From the NCBI RefSeq assembly GCF_022346605.1, contig NZ_JAKRNT010000007.1, positions 124,001 to 188,000 on the forward strand: a DNA stretch of 64,000 bases. Reading direction: 5' to 3'. Origin of the DNA: Sporosarcina sp. ACRSL (GTDB lineage: Bacteria > Bacillota > Bacilli > Bacillales_A > Planococcaceae). The translations under genes were made by a program, and so were the position numbers. The first letter of the stretch is position 1. Each line of letters begins with the position of its first letter. A model generated the notes under the pieces. It had not been told where the DNA came from. It ran no database searches and saw only the letters and a program-made list of their open reading frames with translations. Of the stretch, positions 16,024 to 24,779 are shown piece by piece.

Positions 16024-16887
16024 ATAAATATCATTGAACAAGCATTTCAATTCGCTTTGGAAAAACATGATGGACAATATCGAAAAGGAACAAAAATTCC
16101 TTATATCACACATCCGTTTGCGGTTGCCATGATCTTGAAGCATTATCGTTACAGCGATGAAGTTGTTGCCGCCGGATTACTTCATGACACGCTAGAGGAT
16201 ACGGATGCAACCGAACAGGATTTATTAAAATTCGGTCCTTTTATTCTCGACCTGGTACGAGCGGCATCTGAACTGGATAAATCCCTTCCGTGGGAAGAGA
16301 GGAAACGTCGGACGATTGAAGAGCTGAAGGAAAAGAGTCCGGATCAATTGGCGGTAATTGTAGCAGATAAGTTGCATAATATCCGTTCGGTTCAAACGGA
16401 TCTTGATGAAGTGGGAGAGGTTGTCTGGGAGCGGTTCAATCGCGGAAAGCGGGAACAGTCTTGGTATTATATGAGTTTGCTAAATGCTATTGAATCCCGC
16501 AGGAAGGAAGTGCCAATCATCCGTAAACTGGATGCCGAGGTAAGGCGGATTTTTATTGGTACAGAAAAATTGACGAATGCTAAAGTAGATTTACTATTTG
16601 AAGCTGTTTTTCATTTGTCGATAGAAACAAAAGAGCGTCTCATACAGGAGAATATGCTCGATTTTCTTACTGAAGTGAAAGAAAGTGCTGAAGCCCTTTA
16701 TAGAAACGGCAGTTTTGAGCCATTAAGACCGCTAATGGATGAATTAGCAGCAAGAGGCATTCAATTCGAAATGAATTCAGATGGGTCATTCATATTGCTC
16801 GCATTTTGTCATGAATTGCAATACCGATTAGGATGGGATCAAGATAAACTTTATCGGCATATCAAGCGTAATCTTTCTAAGCTTTAA
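16024..16887 (+). CDS. HD-domain phosphohydrolase (RelA/SpoT HD-like)
   Basis: About 288 residues. The N-terminal 150 residues are an HD domain: 'FALEKHDGQYRKGTKIPYITHP', 'AGLLHDTLEDT' (H-D pair) and 'VIVADKLHNIRS', the same order as in (p)ppGpp hydrolases, but with no synthetase, TGS or ACT domain. The C-terminal half is helical and unrecognised. The start is taken as ATA at 16024 because of the AAAGGAGG there; the alternative TTG at 15970 would add 18 residues with no family similarity. It may hydrolyse a nucleotide; the substrate is not evident. Confidence 0.8.
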   Translation: MNIIEQAFQFALEKHDGQYRKGTKIPYITHPFAVAMILKHYRYSDEVVAAGLLHDTLEDTDATEQDLLKFGPFILDLVRAASELDKSLPWEERKRRTIEELKEKSPDQLAVIVADKLHNIRSVQTDLDEVGEVVWERFNRGKREQSWYYMSLLNAIESRRKEVPIIRKLDAEVRRIFIGTEKLTNAKVDLLFEAVFHLSIETKERLIQENMLDFLTEVKESAEALYRNGSFEPLRPLMDELAARGIQFEMNSDGSFILLAFCHELQYRLGWDQDKLYRHIKRNLSKL

Positions 16888-16911
16888 AGGGCAATAATGT
16901 AGGAGGAAATT

Positions 16912-17226
16912 ATGGAGAAGTCAGTGTCAGTCATTTTTAAGCCAAAGCCTGAAACATGGGGATTGAGAGGGGATCCTTATTTATGGGATGAATTTGAGAA
17001 GGTCTTTTCAACAATACCCTTGCCTTGCTCACAAACATGTTTTCTCGATCATTTTGAACAGTTCTTTCAAGAGCTTACCAATCATTCGTTTAGAGGGACT
17101 GAAGACGAAGAAATCTTTGTAGAAAGATATGCTCACGGAGGCATGTCAAGTGGACATATTAGCGTGGAATTTTGGCAAAGAGAAGCTCTGCCACTTTTAC
17201 TTAATCGATTAGAAAAAGCGAAATAA
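16912..17226 (+). CDS. Hypothetical 104-aa protein
   Basis: AGGAGG precedes the ATG. The protein starts with 'SVIFKPKPETWGLRGDPYLW', has a 'HGGMSSGHIS' turn, and is rich in aromatic residues; no membrane helix. It resembles small Bacillales proteins with no assigned role. It lies 24 bases after the HD-domain gene and 21 before a small acidic gene, so the three are likely one transcript. Confidence 0.6.
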   Translation: MEKSVSVIFKPKPETWGLRGDPYLWDEFEKVFSTIPLPCSQTCFLDHFEQFFQELTNHSFRGTEDEEIFVERYAHGGMSSGHISVEFWQREALPLLLNRLEKAK

Positions 17227-17247
17227 TGAAGGAGGGATTTTTTGAAA

Positions 17248-17391
17248 ATGTCCTCAGAAGAACTGGAGAAATGGATTAAAGGTGTTCCTGTTGACCGAGA
17301 TGAAGAAGATGATGAGATTAGTGATTTATATGGTTTAGACAAAGACGATTGTCTTGGACGGACTTACCCCGGGGTTTCCGATAAGGAATAG
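17248..17391 (+). CDS. Small acidic protein, 47 aa
   Basis: 'MSSEELEKWIKGVPVDRD' followed by a run of acidic residues. AAGGAGGG at 17229-17236 supports either this ATG (11 bases) or an in-frame TTG at 17242 (5 bases). Last gene of the group. Family not recognised. Confidence 0.5.
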   Translation: MSSEELEKWIKGVPVDRDEEDDEISDLYGLDKDDCLGRTYPGVSDKE

Positions 17392-17570
17392 ATTGTGCCT
17401 AGTACCTCGCGAAAATAACATGAACTTTAATAGAGCTGCATTATACAAATGGTACAATGAAATTGTAATAGAATAGGTCACTCAAGGATAGTTAAGATGA
17501 CTACAATGTAATATTCATAGTTTATGGTAAAGTATAAATGAAGAAATTTAATAAAAGGTGGTGTTAAGTG

Positions 17571-17690
17571 ATGGGGGATGTTCAAAACCGACAAGGTGAA
17601 AAAGGCGGACCAACGATTACTTATGTCATCGTCGGGGCAGCTGTTGGTGCAATTATTGGTTTACTAACGTATGTGAATGGATGGTTATAG
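17571..17690 (+). CDS. 39-aa single-pass membrane protein
   Basis: 'ITYVIVGAAVGAIIGLLTYV' forms one transmembrane helix with two GxxxG-type packing motifs. AAAAGGTGG precedes a GTG-ATG pair. It is a single-gene transcript ended by a strong hairpin. It could be a small membrane regulator or a peptide toxin-like protein; nothing further can be said. Confidence 0.55.
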   Translation: MGDVQNRQGEKGGPTITYVIVGAAVGAIIGLLTYVNGWL

Positions 17691-17753
17691 TTTAAAGAAA
17701 ATGCTTGGAATCAACTTGATTGGACATCGAATTGGCCAAGTACTATTACATAA

Positions 17754-17842
17754 AAAAATAATCCATCCTTGAGTGGGAGCTCATAATGGATGGATTATTT
17801 TATCTAGCGAGCTGATCCCCCTTGAAGGGAACCTGCTATTAC
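17754..17842. repeat. Duplicated intergenic hairpin segment, copy A
   Basis: Contains the hairpin AATAATCCATCC ... GGATGGATTATT, an intrinsic terminator for the 39-aa gene, then GAGCTGATCCCCCTTGAAGGGAACCTGCTATTACA. An ~80% similar segment is at 23097-23189. Confidence 0.8.
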
Positions 17843-17843
17843 A

Positions 17844-17880
17844 GACCATCTAATGTTGGTAGCATTAGGTGGTCCTTTTT
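17844..17880 (+). terminator. Intrinsic terminator
   Basis: GACCATCTAATG / CATTAGGTGGTC stem with loop TTGGTAG, followed by CTTTTT. It is the second terminator in tandem before the nuclease gene at 17991. Confidence 0.85.
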
Positions 17881-17990
17881 AGTTTATTCGTAGTAGACAA
17901 ATGTATGCCTGATAGTTTTATTATAGAGCAGATTATTGGTCAATACAACCAATGCACTTTCCAAAAACAATTGACTCAGGAGGAACTGCC

Positions 17991-19781
17991 ATGCCAAACC
18001 ACCAACAACAAATCCTGACCCTCATCGAGGATTCTCAGGAATTCACCTATTTACATAACCACTTCAACCGATTCAATCCATTTAAAGTGCTTCAGGTCGA
18101 TAATTATGAAATTCGACATTCCAATGTGTTGGCGTGGTTGATGGATCCGCAGCAGAATCATGATTTGGGTTCGTATTTCATTAAGAAGCTTATCGCGAAG
18201 GTCTTTGTCAATCCAGCCAACTATGAGGATGAGGACAAGATTGCCAATTATGATGTCCTTCAGCTGAGTCGACATTCTTATCATGATCTTGTTGTTTATA
18301 AAGAGTTGGCGACGTCTAACGGGAAGCGGATTGATTTATTAGCTGTCTCCGATTTATATCAAGTGGCGGTTTTGATTGAAAACAAGTTTTGGTCTACTGA
18401 ATCCGAGGGGCAGCTTGAGGAATATATCGAGTTTGTTCGAACGGCCTATGCTGGGTATAAAATCATTCCGGTGTTTTTGACGTTGCAGGATGAGGAGCCT
18501 ACGCATGAGGACTATCTGATGCTCGGGTATTCGGATGTGCTGGATATTCTCAACAATATGACCGATGCGAATAAAGACTATATGCATCCAGACGTGCATT
18601 CCTTCATTTCCTATTACATCGATATTTTAGAGGACCAATTGGTGCAGAACGATGAACTGAATGAAAAGGGGATGGCCCTTTATAAAAATCATAAGGAAGC
18701 TGTCGACCTCCTTTCTAGTGCAGGAAAGGGAAGCGTGGTGGAAAACAGCTTCGCAAATGAATTGAGCCAAATTTACAATCAATATAAGGAGACAATCGAC
18801 TTTGTTGTGAAGGTTGGAAGCAGTTTCTTACGGGAGGCGTTTATTCGATTCGCTCGAAATTTGGGTTGGCCCGAACATTTGTACACGCCGCATTTCAAGG
18901 TGCCGCACTTCATCGAGAAGACGTGGGACGAGCATTTTGACGCGAACGACTTACGTAAGAAATGGTGGATGAATAAGGGGCTAATTGCCTGGTTTGAACA
19001 AGCGGACGACCGGTTAAAACTGAGGGTGGAAGTTGGACCTTTGCATCATGAAGATCGAGTCCGGCTGTTGCAAGCTTTGAAGGTGAGAGGGGTCGACGTG
19101 AAGGAGCAGGCGTTTGAAGAGGGTAGGCAGTATACGAGAATTTATATGGATGCTGATCGTCCGAATTCGTGGGAGGATGTCGATTTTTTGGTTGAATCCA
19201 TGGAGAGACTGTACAAGAAGGAATCCTTCCAGTCTCTATTACGATTGACCAACGAGGCAGTTGTGGTGGGGGATGACGATAACATACAAATTTTTGAACC
19301 TACTGAATTAAAGGCGGAATCTCCTTTGGAGACAGCATTTACTCTTTTTGTGAATGAACAGCGCATCCCATCTCACCATTATAATGTCAATCACATCGTC
19401 CCTAGTTTTGTAGAGCCTGAATGGACGCAGCTACCTTCCAAGTACGAAGTGACAGAAAAGTACTGGCTCGGCTATCCGCTCATTGCATGGTTCAGAAGAC
19501 GGAATTCAACGGTTCGGTTGATTGTTGAGGTCGGACCAATGCCGCATTTGGAAAGAACCCGCGTATTGAAGAGCATAGAGGAGCAGGGCATTCCTGTACG
19601 TGCGCTTGCTTACGAGGAAGGAAGACGCTTTACAAGGATTTATTCACGGGCTGTGCCTGTTGAGGATATGGAAGATACCGAAGAATTGAAAGTGGCGATG
19701 GAACAGCTATTTTCTGCTAATGAGTATATAGCTGTTCGAGAGGGAATTGCGAGGGCGATTGAAGGTTTGCGATTGAAATAG
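17991..19781 (+). CDS. PD-(D/E)XK nuclease superfamily protein with duplicated C-terminal module
   Basis: 596 residues from the ATG with AGGAGGA six bases upstream (an earlier ATG at 17952 lacks one). Residues about 1-240 form a PDDEXK_4-type domain: 'RHSNVLAWLMDP', D115 in 'GKRIDLLAV' and E130-x-K132 in 'VLIENKFW'. The C-terminal half holds two copies of a ~63-residue module, at about 324-386 and 490-552. Each runs from 'LIAWF' through 'RLIVEVGPM-H-ER-R-L' to 'EEGR-TRIY'. The repeated module probably binds nucleic acid or a partner. Such nucleases are common in defence islands. Its 3' end was copied to 23034-23090. Confidence 0.82.
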   Translation: MPNHQQQILTLIEDSQEFTYLHNHFNRFNPFKVLQVDNYEIRHSNVLAWLMDPQQNHDLGSYFIKKLIAKVFVNPANYEDEDKIANYDVLQLSRHSYHDLVVYKELATSNGKRIDLLAVSDLYQVAVLIENKFWSTESEGQLEEYIEFVRTAYAGYKIIPVFLTLQDEEPTHEDYLMLGYSDVLDILNNMTDANKDYMHPDVHSFISYYIDILEDQLVQNDELNEKGMALYKNHKEAVDLLSSAGKGSVVENSFANELSQIYNQYKETIDFVVKVGSSFLREAFIRFARNLGWPEHLYTPHFKVPHFIEKTWDEHFDANDLRKKWWMNKGLIAWFEQADDRLKLRVEVGPLHHEDRVRLLQALKVRGVDVKEQAFEEGRQYTRIYMDADRPNSWEDVDFLVESMERLYKKESFQSLLRLTNEAVVVGDDDNIQIFEPTELKAESPLETAFTLFVNEQRIPSHHYNVNHIVPSFVEPEWTQLPSKYEVTEKYWLGYPLIAWFRRRNSTVRLIVEVGPMPHLERTRVLKSIEEQGIPVRALAYEEGRRFTRIYSRAVPVEDMEDTEELKVAMEQLFSANEYIAVREGIARAIEGLRLK

Positions 19782-19850
19782 TAGTTTGCTCCGTACCGAA
19801 AAGTGAATAGCGTCAAAGAGATGTTTGATCAAATGAGAGGAGAAATAGCT

Positions 19851-20294
19851 ATGACACCAATAAATGATGAAATCCAAGACCTTTATCGAAAATTAATTGA
19901 TGCGTGGAATACCCGTGATGCCCAAGGAATGGCAGATCAGTTTTCAGAACAAGGGGTGCAAATTGGTTTTGATGGTAGTAAGGTAGTTGGGAAAGCGGAG
20001 ATTTTGTCTCATCTTATCCCTATATTTGAAAATCATCCTACGGCTCCTTTTGTAACAAAAGTTAAATCCATCCGACCTTTAGGAACGAATGCAGTAATCT
20101 TACACGCAATTGCGGGGATGGTTCCAACAGGTAAAAAAGATATTGAGCCCAAAGTAAATGCCCATCAAACCCTTGTTGCAGTGAAAAAGGATGATGATTG
20201 GCAAATTGAACTGTTCCAAAATACACCCGCTCAGTTCCATGGAAGACCGGAATTGGTGGAGCAAATGACTGAAGAGTTAAGGCAGTTACTTTAG
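19851..20294 (+). CDS. SgcJ/EcaC-type SnoaL-like (NTF2-fold) protein
   Basis: 147 residues of the cone-shaped NTF2-like fold: 'LYRKLIDAWNTRDAQGMADQFS' then 'GVQIGFDG' and 'DDDWQIELFQNTPAQFHGRP', the signature of the SgcJ/EcaC group. The ATG at 19851 is favoured by GAGAGGAG eight bases upstream over the ATG at 19803. Function unproven; members are small-molecule binding or uncharacterised enzymes. A broken second copy of its 3' end lies at 24606-24749. Confidence 0.8.
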   Translation: MTPINDEIQDLYRKLIDAWNTRDAQGMADQFSEQGVQIGFDGSKVVGKAEILSHLIPIFENHPTAPFVTKVKSIRPLGTNAVILHAIAGMVPTGKKDIEPKVNAHQTLVAVKKDDDWQIELFQNTPAQFHGRPELVEQMTEELRQLL

Positions 20295-20331
20295 GAGCTA
20301 CTGAGTTGGATACCCGATATACAGAAATAGT

Positions 20332-20360
20332 TTGACGTTCTAACCTAAACTTGTTATGAT
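20332..20360 (+). promoter_or_regulatory. Sigma-A promoter of the purine permease
   Basis: TTGACG (20332-20337), 17-base spacer, TATGAT (20355-20360). It places the start of transcription about 25 bases before the purine aptamer. Confidence 0.8.
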
Positions 20361-20393
20361 TCATCTATTATTTTTTAAAAAAGAATAGAAATA

Positions 20394-20461
20394 CCTTGTA
20401 TAAATTCAAGAATACGGCTTGAAAGTTTCTACCAGCTACCATAAATAGCTCGTCTACAAGG
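20394..20461 (+). promoter_or_regulatory. Purine riboswitch aptamer (guanine type)
   Basis: P1 is CCTTGTA / TACAAGG. The core 'TATAAATTCAAGAATACGG', 'GTTTCTACC' and 'CTCGTCTAC' follow the xpt-pbuX-type consensus. The base that pairs with the ligand is C (GTCTAC), which selects guanine or hypoxanthine, not adenine. It sits directly upstream of a purine permease. Confidence 0.93.
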
Positions 20462-20498
20462 AATGTGAAATAAACCAATTTTATATTCCTGTGTGTAG

Positions 20499-20534
20499 AA
20501 AAACTTTGTCCTACTTAAGGCCAAAGTTTTTTTG
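20499..20534 (+). terminator. Terminator controlled by the purine riboswitch
   Basis: AAACTTTG (20501-20508) pairs with CCAAAGTTT (20521-20529), followed by TTTTT. It is the expression platform of the aptamer upstream. Confidence 0.85.
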
Positions 20535-20626
20535 GTATTAAGGGCATGATATTATCAACTAGCTGCAAAACCAATCTTCAAATTATTTCCTTCCATTCTT
20601 TAACTTAGCAAATAGGAGATTACAAC

Positions 20627-21922
20627 ATGAGAAATTTTTTTAAATTTACCGAACGGAATACTACCTATAAGCAGGAAACACTAGCAGGAGTAACAACCTT
20701 CCTATCGATAGCGTATATATTAGTCGTAAATCCACTTATCCTAAGCCAAGCTGGGATGGATAGTGGGGCAGTATTTACTGCAACCGCTCTTACTGCGATT
20801 ATCGGTACACTACTTATTGGGTTGCTTGCGAACTTCCCAATCGGAATTGCACCAAGTATGGGATTGAATTCATTTTTCACTTTTTCTGTCTGTATTGGGA
20901 TGGGCATACAATGGGAAGTCGCGTTGACTGGTGTTTTTATTGCAGGAATCATTTTTATGTTTTTAAGTGTAATGAAAATCCGCGAGAAGATTATTACGAT
21001 CATCCCATTGAATTTAAAATATGCAATCGCTTCTGGAATTGGATTCTTCATTACATTTATTGGGTTGAAAAATGGGGGGCTTATTATTTCCAATCCTGAT
21101 ACATTTGTTTCGATTGGAAACTTAACATCACCTACTACCCTACTAGCCATTATTGGCTTGGTTATTACGATTGTACTGTTAGTACGTGGAATAAGCGGAG
21201 GAATTTTTTATGGAATGATCATTACCACGATTATTGGAATGATGGTTGGATTAATAAATGGTCCTTCACAAATTATTGGAAGTATACCGAGCTTGAAACC
21301 AACATTTGGTGTCGTGTTTTCCCATTTAGATCAGATTTTCACCCCTGAATTACTAGCAGTGATCTTCACTTTTTTAATTGTTGCCTTTTTTGATACGGCT
21401 GGTGCTTTAATTGCACTGGCCAGTCAAGCAGGAATGATGAAAGGGAATACTGTGCCGAATATAGGAAGAGCATTGCTTGCTGATTCTACCGCTAGTGCAG
21501 TTGGAGCGATATTGGGAACATCCACACCTGCTACGAGTGTTGAATCTTCTGCCGGCATTGCTGTCGGAGGTAGAACAGGCTTTACGTCTGTCGTCATTGC
21601 CGCTTGTTTTACGATTGCTTTGTTCTTTTCACCCATGTTATCCGTTATTACATTGGAAGTAACAGCCCCTGCGTTAATTATTGTAGGAGCCTTAATGGCA
21701 ATGGAAATAAGAAAAATAGACTGGAGCAGGCTGGAAATTGTGATTCCATCCTTTTTAACCATTATCATGATGCCCCTCACTTCTAGTGTGGCAATGGGCC
21801 TTGCATTTGGTTTTATTCTTTATCCACTTTGTTTAGTAGCACAAAAGCGGTATAAAGAAATTCATCCAATTATGTATGTGCTTTGTTTGTTATTTATACT
21901 GTACTTTGTTTTTATCGTGTAG
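20627..21922 (+). CDS. pbuG: Guanine/hypoxanthine permease (NCS2/AzgA-like family)
   Basis: 431 residues with about 12-13 transmembrane helices. Family marks are 'YKQETLAGVTTFLSIAYILVV' at the start, 'FPIGIAPSMGLNSFF' in helix 3, 'FDTAGALIALASQAG' and 'LGTSTPATSVESSAGIAVGGRTG'. It imports guanine and hypoxanthine with protons across the cell membrane. The guanine-type riboswitch upstream agrees: it shuts the gene off when guanine is plentiful. AGGAG precedes the ATG. Single-gene transcript ended by the hairpin at 21992. Confidence 0.93.
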   Translation: MRNFFKFTERNTTYKQETLAGVTTFLSIAYILVVNPLILSQAGMDSGAVFTATALTAIIGTLLIGLLANFPIGIAPSMGLNSFFTFSVCIGMGIQWEVALTGVFIAGIIFMFLSVMKIREKIITIIPLNLKYAIASGIGFFITFIGLKNGGLIISNPDTFVSIGNLTSPTTLLAIIGLVITIVLLVRGISGGIFYGMIITTIIGMMVGLINGPSQIIGSIPSLKPTFGVVFSHLDQIFTPELLAVIFTFLIVAFFDTAGALIALASQAGMMKGNTVPNIGRALLADSTASAVGAILGTSTPATSVESSAGIAVGGRTGFTSVVIAACFTIALFFSPMLSVITLEVTAPALIIVGALMAMEIRKIDWSRLEIVIPSFLTIIMMPLTSSVAMGLAFGFILYPLCLVAQKRYKEIHPIMYVLCLLFILYFVFIV

Positions 21923-21991
21923 CTATAGGTAAGGAAATTAGTAATGAATAGTAACATAACTCAACGTTAGAAATGAGTTGGGACAAAAGTG

Positions 21992-22034
21992 AAAAGGTAC
22001 AATCCATCATTCTATTTGGATTGTACCTTTTTGA
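21992..22034. terminator. Bidirectional terminator
   Basis: AAAAGGTACAATCCA / TGGATTGTACCTTTTT perfect stem between the convergent permease and STAS genes. Confidence 0.9.
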
Positions 22035-22087
22035 TATGCGATCGTTCGTTTAATGGAAATTAATACAACGTTTTATCTAATTAACGT

Positions 22088-22936
22088 TTAATCACGAAAA
22101 AATTTTAGTTCTACTAGTGCCTGCTGCAAGGTTCCTTTTGTCATTTGATCACTAAAGTCCAATCCAAGACTTACAGCAGTCTGGGCAACTTCAGGCCTAA
22201 CGCCTGTTATGATCGTTTGAACTCCCAGCAATTTTAGGGTAGTGCACAAATTAAAGATATGTTGTGCCACCATTGTATCGACAATAGCTACCCCAGACAA
22301 GTCGAGTATTAAGTAAGATATTTTTAATCTGTCTACTTCTTTCGTCGTATTCTCCATCAACAATAACGCCCGTTCAGTATCAATATTTCCGATTAATGGC
22401 AGTACGGCGATATCATTAGATATAGAAACAATAGGTACAGATAATTCAATAATTGCTCTTTTTGCATTCTCGAGATTGACTGTGTAGAACTGAACAAAGG
22501 TTAAGCTAAAACAGTAAACAGCATGATCAAGCAATGGGTCTATGATCTTAGATGTTGCTAACAATGATTTTACCGACATATCATGAGTGATTACCGTGTT
22601 TTCAATTACTTCATTGATAAAGGTTCGATAAAGCGTTGTATCTTTCAAGGCTTCATCTAATGGGACTCCAAGTTTATATACATACTCTGAAGTTTCCTTC
22701 GCCCATTTTTCTATTTGATCATAGGCCGTTTCTCTCTGTTCGGGTTTTGCCAAGAATTCTCCAAAGAGACTTATAAAGCTTGCTCTCATCCTTATTATTT
22801 CCTCTTCAATATGTGAAGGGATTAATTGTCTTTGCTCATCCGGAATCTCTGATAATCGTAACTCATGGATTTTACGTGCTATATTAATCTTTTCTTCTAA
22901 TAAAGTTTCTCCGAGTAATCCCATTTCATTTATCAT
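22088..22936 (-). CDS. RsbR-type STAS protein (stressosome component)
   Basis: 282 residues. The N-terminal ~155 residues are helical and non-haem-globin-like, as in RsbR paralogues. The C-terminal STAS domain contains 'LPLIGNIDTERALLLMENT' and 'LDLSGVAIVDTMVAQHIF', which hold the threonines phosphorylated by RsbT in known stressosomes. It would assemble with RsbS into the cytosolic 1.8-MDa complex that senses stress and controls sigma-B or a cyclase. No rsbS, rsbT or sigB is in the window, so it is an unlinked paralogue. A second one lies at 23747. Confidence 0.85.
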   Translation of the reverse strand: MINEMGLLGETLLEEKINIARKIHELRLSEIPDEQRQLIPSHIEEEIIRMRASFISLFGEFLAKPEQRETAYDQIEKWAKETSEYVYKLGVPLDEALKDTTLYRTFINEVIENTVITHDMSVKSLLATSKIIDPLLDHAVYCFSLTFVQFYTVNLENAKRAIIELSVPIVSISNDIAVLPLIGNIDTERALLLMENTTKEVDRLKISYLILDLSGVAIVDTMVAQHIFNLCTTLKLLGVQTIITGVRPEVAQTAVSLGLDFSDQMTKGTLQQALVELKFFRD

Positions 22937-23033
22937 TAGCTCATTCCCCCCTCAAATGAAATACATTTAGATTTCCATTTTATCGTAATATATTCCAAAG
23001 ATATCTGCAAACTAACAATCAATAATACAAAGA

Positions 23034-23090
23034 CGCGATGGAATAGCTATTTTCTGCTAGTGAGTATATAGCTGTTCGCTCCGTACGGAA
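23034..23090 (+). pseudogene. Fragment of the PD-(D/E)XK nuclease gene 3' end
   Basis: Bases 23034-23079 match 19698-19739 ('GCGATGGAA-AGCTATTTTCTGCTA-TGAGTATATAGCTGTTCG'), then jump to GCTCCGTAC-GAA, which matches 19787-19800. The fragment has no start and is a rearranged remnant. Confidence 0.75.
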
Positions 23091-23096
23091 TACCCA

Positions 23097-23189
23097 TGAA
23101 AAATAAATCATCCTTGAGTAGCAGCTCATAACGAATGGATTATCTTATCCCACTAGCTGATCCCCCTTAAAGGGCACCTACTATTACAT
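23097..23189. repeat. Duplicated intergenic hairpin segment, copy B
   Basis: Matches 17754-17842 with about 80% identity, including CATCCTTGAGT-G-AGCTCATAA and CTGATCCCCCTT-AAGGG. The hairpin arms have drifted, so terminator function is doubtful here. Confidence 0.75.
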
Positions 23190-23207
23190 ATTACTATATT
23201 ATTTCCA

Positions 23208-23432
23208 TTATCCATTGATTTGTGCAGGATCAGACACTCCCTTAAACCGATTCAAGCACTCCTTGCATATACATTTCACACGGAGATCTTTTTCTGGAAC
23301 TAGTTTGAAAATTTCATTCGGAAATGTCTCTTGGTTGCACCAACAAATGCCCAGCGATTTATCTTTTCCGTAGCAACAGTTATTCGTTTTGCCGCATAGC
23401 GGGCAATGCTCGTTTAGTGGGGGAGTCATCAT
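23208..23432 (-). CDS. Cysteine-rich CWC family protein
   Basis: About 74 residues. 'CPLCGKTNNCCYGKDKSLGICWC' and a C-terminal 'CICKECLNRF' give nine to ten cysteines in the CWC spacing, a small metal-binding fold of unknown function. AAGGAG lies 5 bases before this ATG and 8 before the next in-frame ATG (23429); either may be used. Single gene. Confidence 0.8.
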   Translation of the reverse strand: MMTPPLNEHCPLCGKTNNCCYGKDKSLGICWCNQETFPNEIFKLVPEKDLRVKCICKECLNRFKGVSDPAQING

Positions 23433-23746
23433 TATCACTCCTTCTTTGTAATCTAGAATTATCCTGATTGCGGGTATCAAATTTTCAGGTCAAAACTATT
23501 CTAATTATACACTACAATTGCATAAATGGGATTTGCATGAATAGAAATGGTTTTGAACCTGACACTTTACCAACAAAAAATAGGAAACGACTACTAATCT
23601 CCCGTTGAATTGGAACCTTTCTAGAATTCACAAAAAGAATATTCCAAAAATAATAAAATGTGTTAAAATGAAAAAATAGTAGCTAATGATGGTACTCTTC
23701 GGTGGATTGGTGTTTTTAACTTTGAGGAGTAGCGGAGGTAAAGAAA

Positions 23747-24580
23747 ATGTCGGACACAAAGAAACTTCATGATTTTTTACTGAGTAAAGCAGAACAAATG
23801 ACGGAAGAATGGTACGCAAAATTAGATAAAAGTGACCCGTCAGGCGTGTATTCTTCTACCGATCCTTTGGAGATTGAAAAATTGAAAGGGCAAAATTATA
23901 GGTTCCACGAAAATGCGTTTAGAATATTAATTGAAGAAGAATCTGAAGTTATGAAGAGGATGGAAAGTTGGATTTTGGAAACGACTAGCGACCTTGAACT
24001 TGTAAAAACACCTATTGAATTTATCATAAGAGAGTTTATGAGAACCCGGGATGTGTATTTTGGTTTCATTAAAGAATTTGTCGATGCGAATAAAGAGTCG
24101 ATGACCATTGAATCTACTTTACACTATTATGAACTGATTATAAAAATAACGGATCAGGCGATTGTTTGGTATACACATGAAAGAAACCGATATTTAAACG
24201 AAAAAGTACGATCCCAAAAAGAACTGATAAATGAATTGAGTACCCCAGTCATTGTTTTAAGTGATCACACAGCCTTACTTCCGATTATTGGAGAAATCGA
24301 TACTGACCGAGCAAGATTACTCCTGGAGAATACATTGGAACAATGTGTGGCTAAAGGGATAAGCAACCTATATATAGATTTGTCTGGTGTGCTAAAGATG
24401 GATTCGATCGTTGCACAACAGCTATTTGGGCTAATACAGTCTTTAGAGTTAATAGGTGTCAAAACAACATTATCCGGCATCAGGCCGGAAATTGCCCTAA
24501 CGGCGATTCAGTTAGGAATTTCTTTTGAGAATGTACGAATCACATCAAAACTTTCACAAGCGATACAACAACGTTACTAA
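23747..24580 (+). CDS. RsbR-type STAS protein, second paralogue
   Basis: 277 residues with the same plan as the protein at 22088: helical sensor half, then STAS with 'LLPIIGEIDTDRARLLLENT' and 'IDLSGVLKMDSIVAQQLF'. The second predicted phosphosite is Ser (MDSIVAQ) where the paralogue has Thr (VDTMVAQ), which may change its response to RsbT. Start supported by GGAGG-type site 8 bases upstream. It lies in a region with fragments of duplicated DNA from 17.7-20.3 kb. Confidence 0.85.
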   Translation: MSDTKKLHDFLLSKAEQMTEEWYAKLDKSDPSGVYSSTDPLEIEKLKGQNYRFHENAFRILIEEESEVMKRMESWILETTSDLELVKTPIEFIIREFMRTRDVYFGFIKEFVDANKESMTIESTLHYYELIIKITDQAIVWYTHERNRYLNEKVRSQKELINELSTPVIVLSDHTALLPIIGEIDTDRARLLLENTLEQCVAKGISNLYIDLSGVLKMDSIVAQQLFGLIQSLELIGVKTTLSGIRPEIALTAIQLGISFENVRITSKLSQAIQQRY

Positions 24581-24605
24581 GTATTTTAATAGTAATGAGT
24601 GAACT

Positions 24606-24749
24606 CAAAGTAAATGCTCATCAAAACCTCGTTGCCGTGAAAACGGATGCTGCCTGGCAAATTGAACTTGTTTCAAAATACGCCCGCTCCGTTTCATGAA
24701 ACCCCAAATTAGTTGAGAAAAGACTGAAGAGTTAAGGCAGTTATTTTAA
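24606..24749 (+). pseudogene. Broken 3' end copy of the SnoaL-like gene
   Basis: Matches the last ~140 bases of 19851-20294: 'KVNAHQNLVAVKTD-AWQIELV' in one frame, then after a one-base shift 'FQNTPAPFHE' and 'EKTEELRQLF' to a stop. It has no 5' half and at least one frameshift plus an internal stop. Confidence 0.85.
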
Positions 24750-24779
24750 CTAAAAATCTTAGAATTTCAATCGCATTCC

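Noticed and set aside
17805-17880. T-box leader before the nuclease gene
   Set aside because: AAGGGAACC loosely recalls the T-box sequence, but there is no specifier loop or canonical AGGGTGGNACCGCG, and the hairpin fits a simple terminator.
20665-21150. 161-aa minus-strand frame inside the purine permease
   Set aside because: Shadow of the permease; no ribosome-binding site and no family features.
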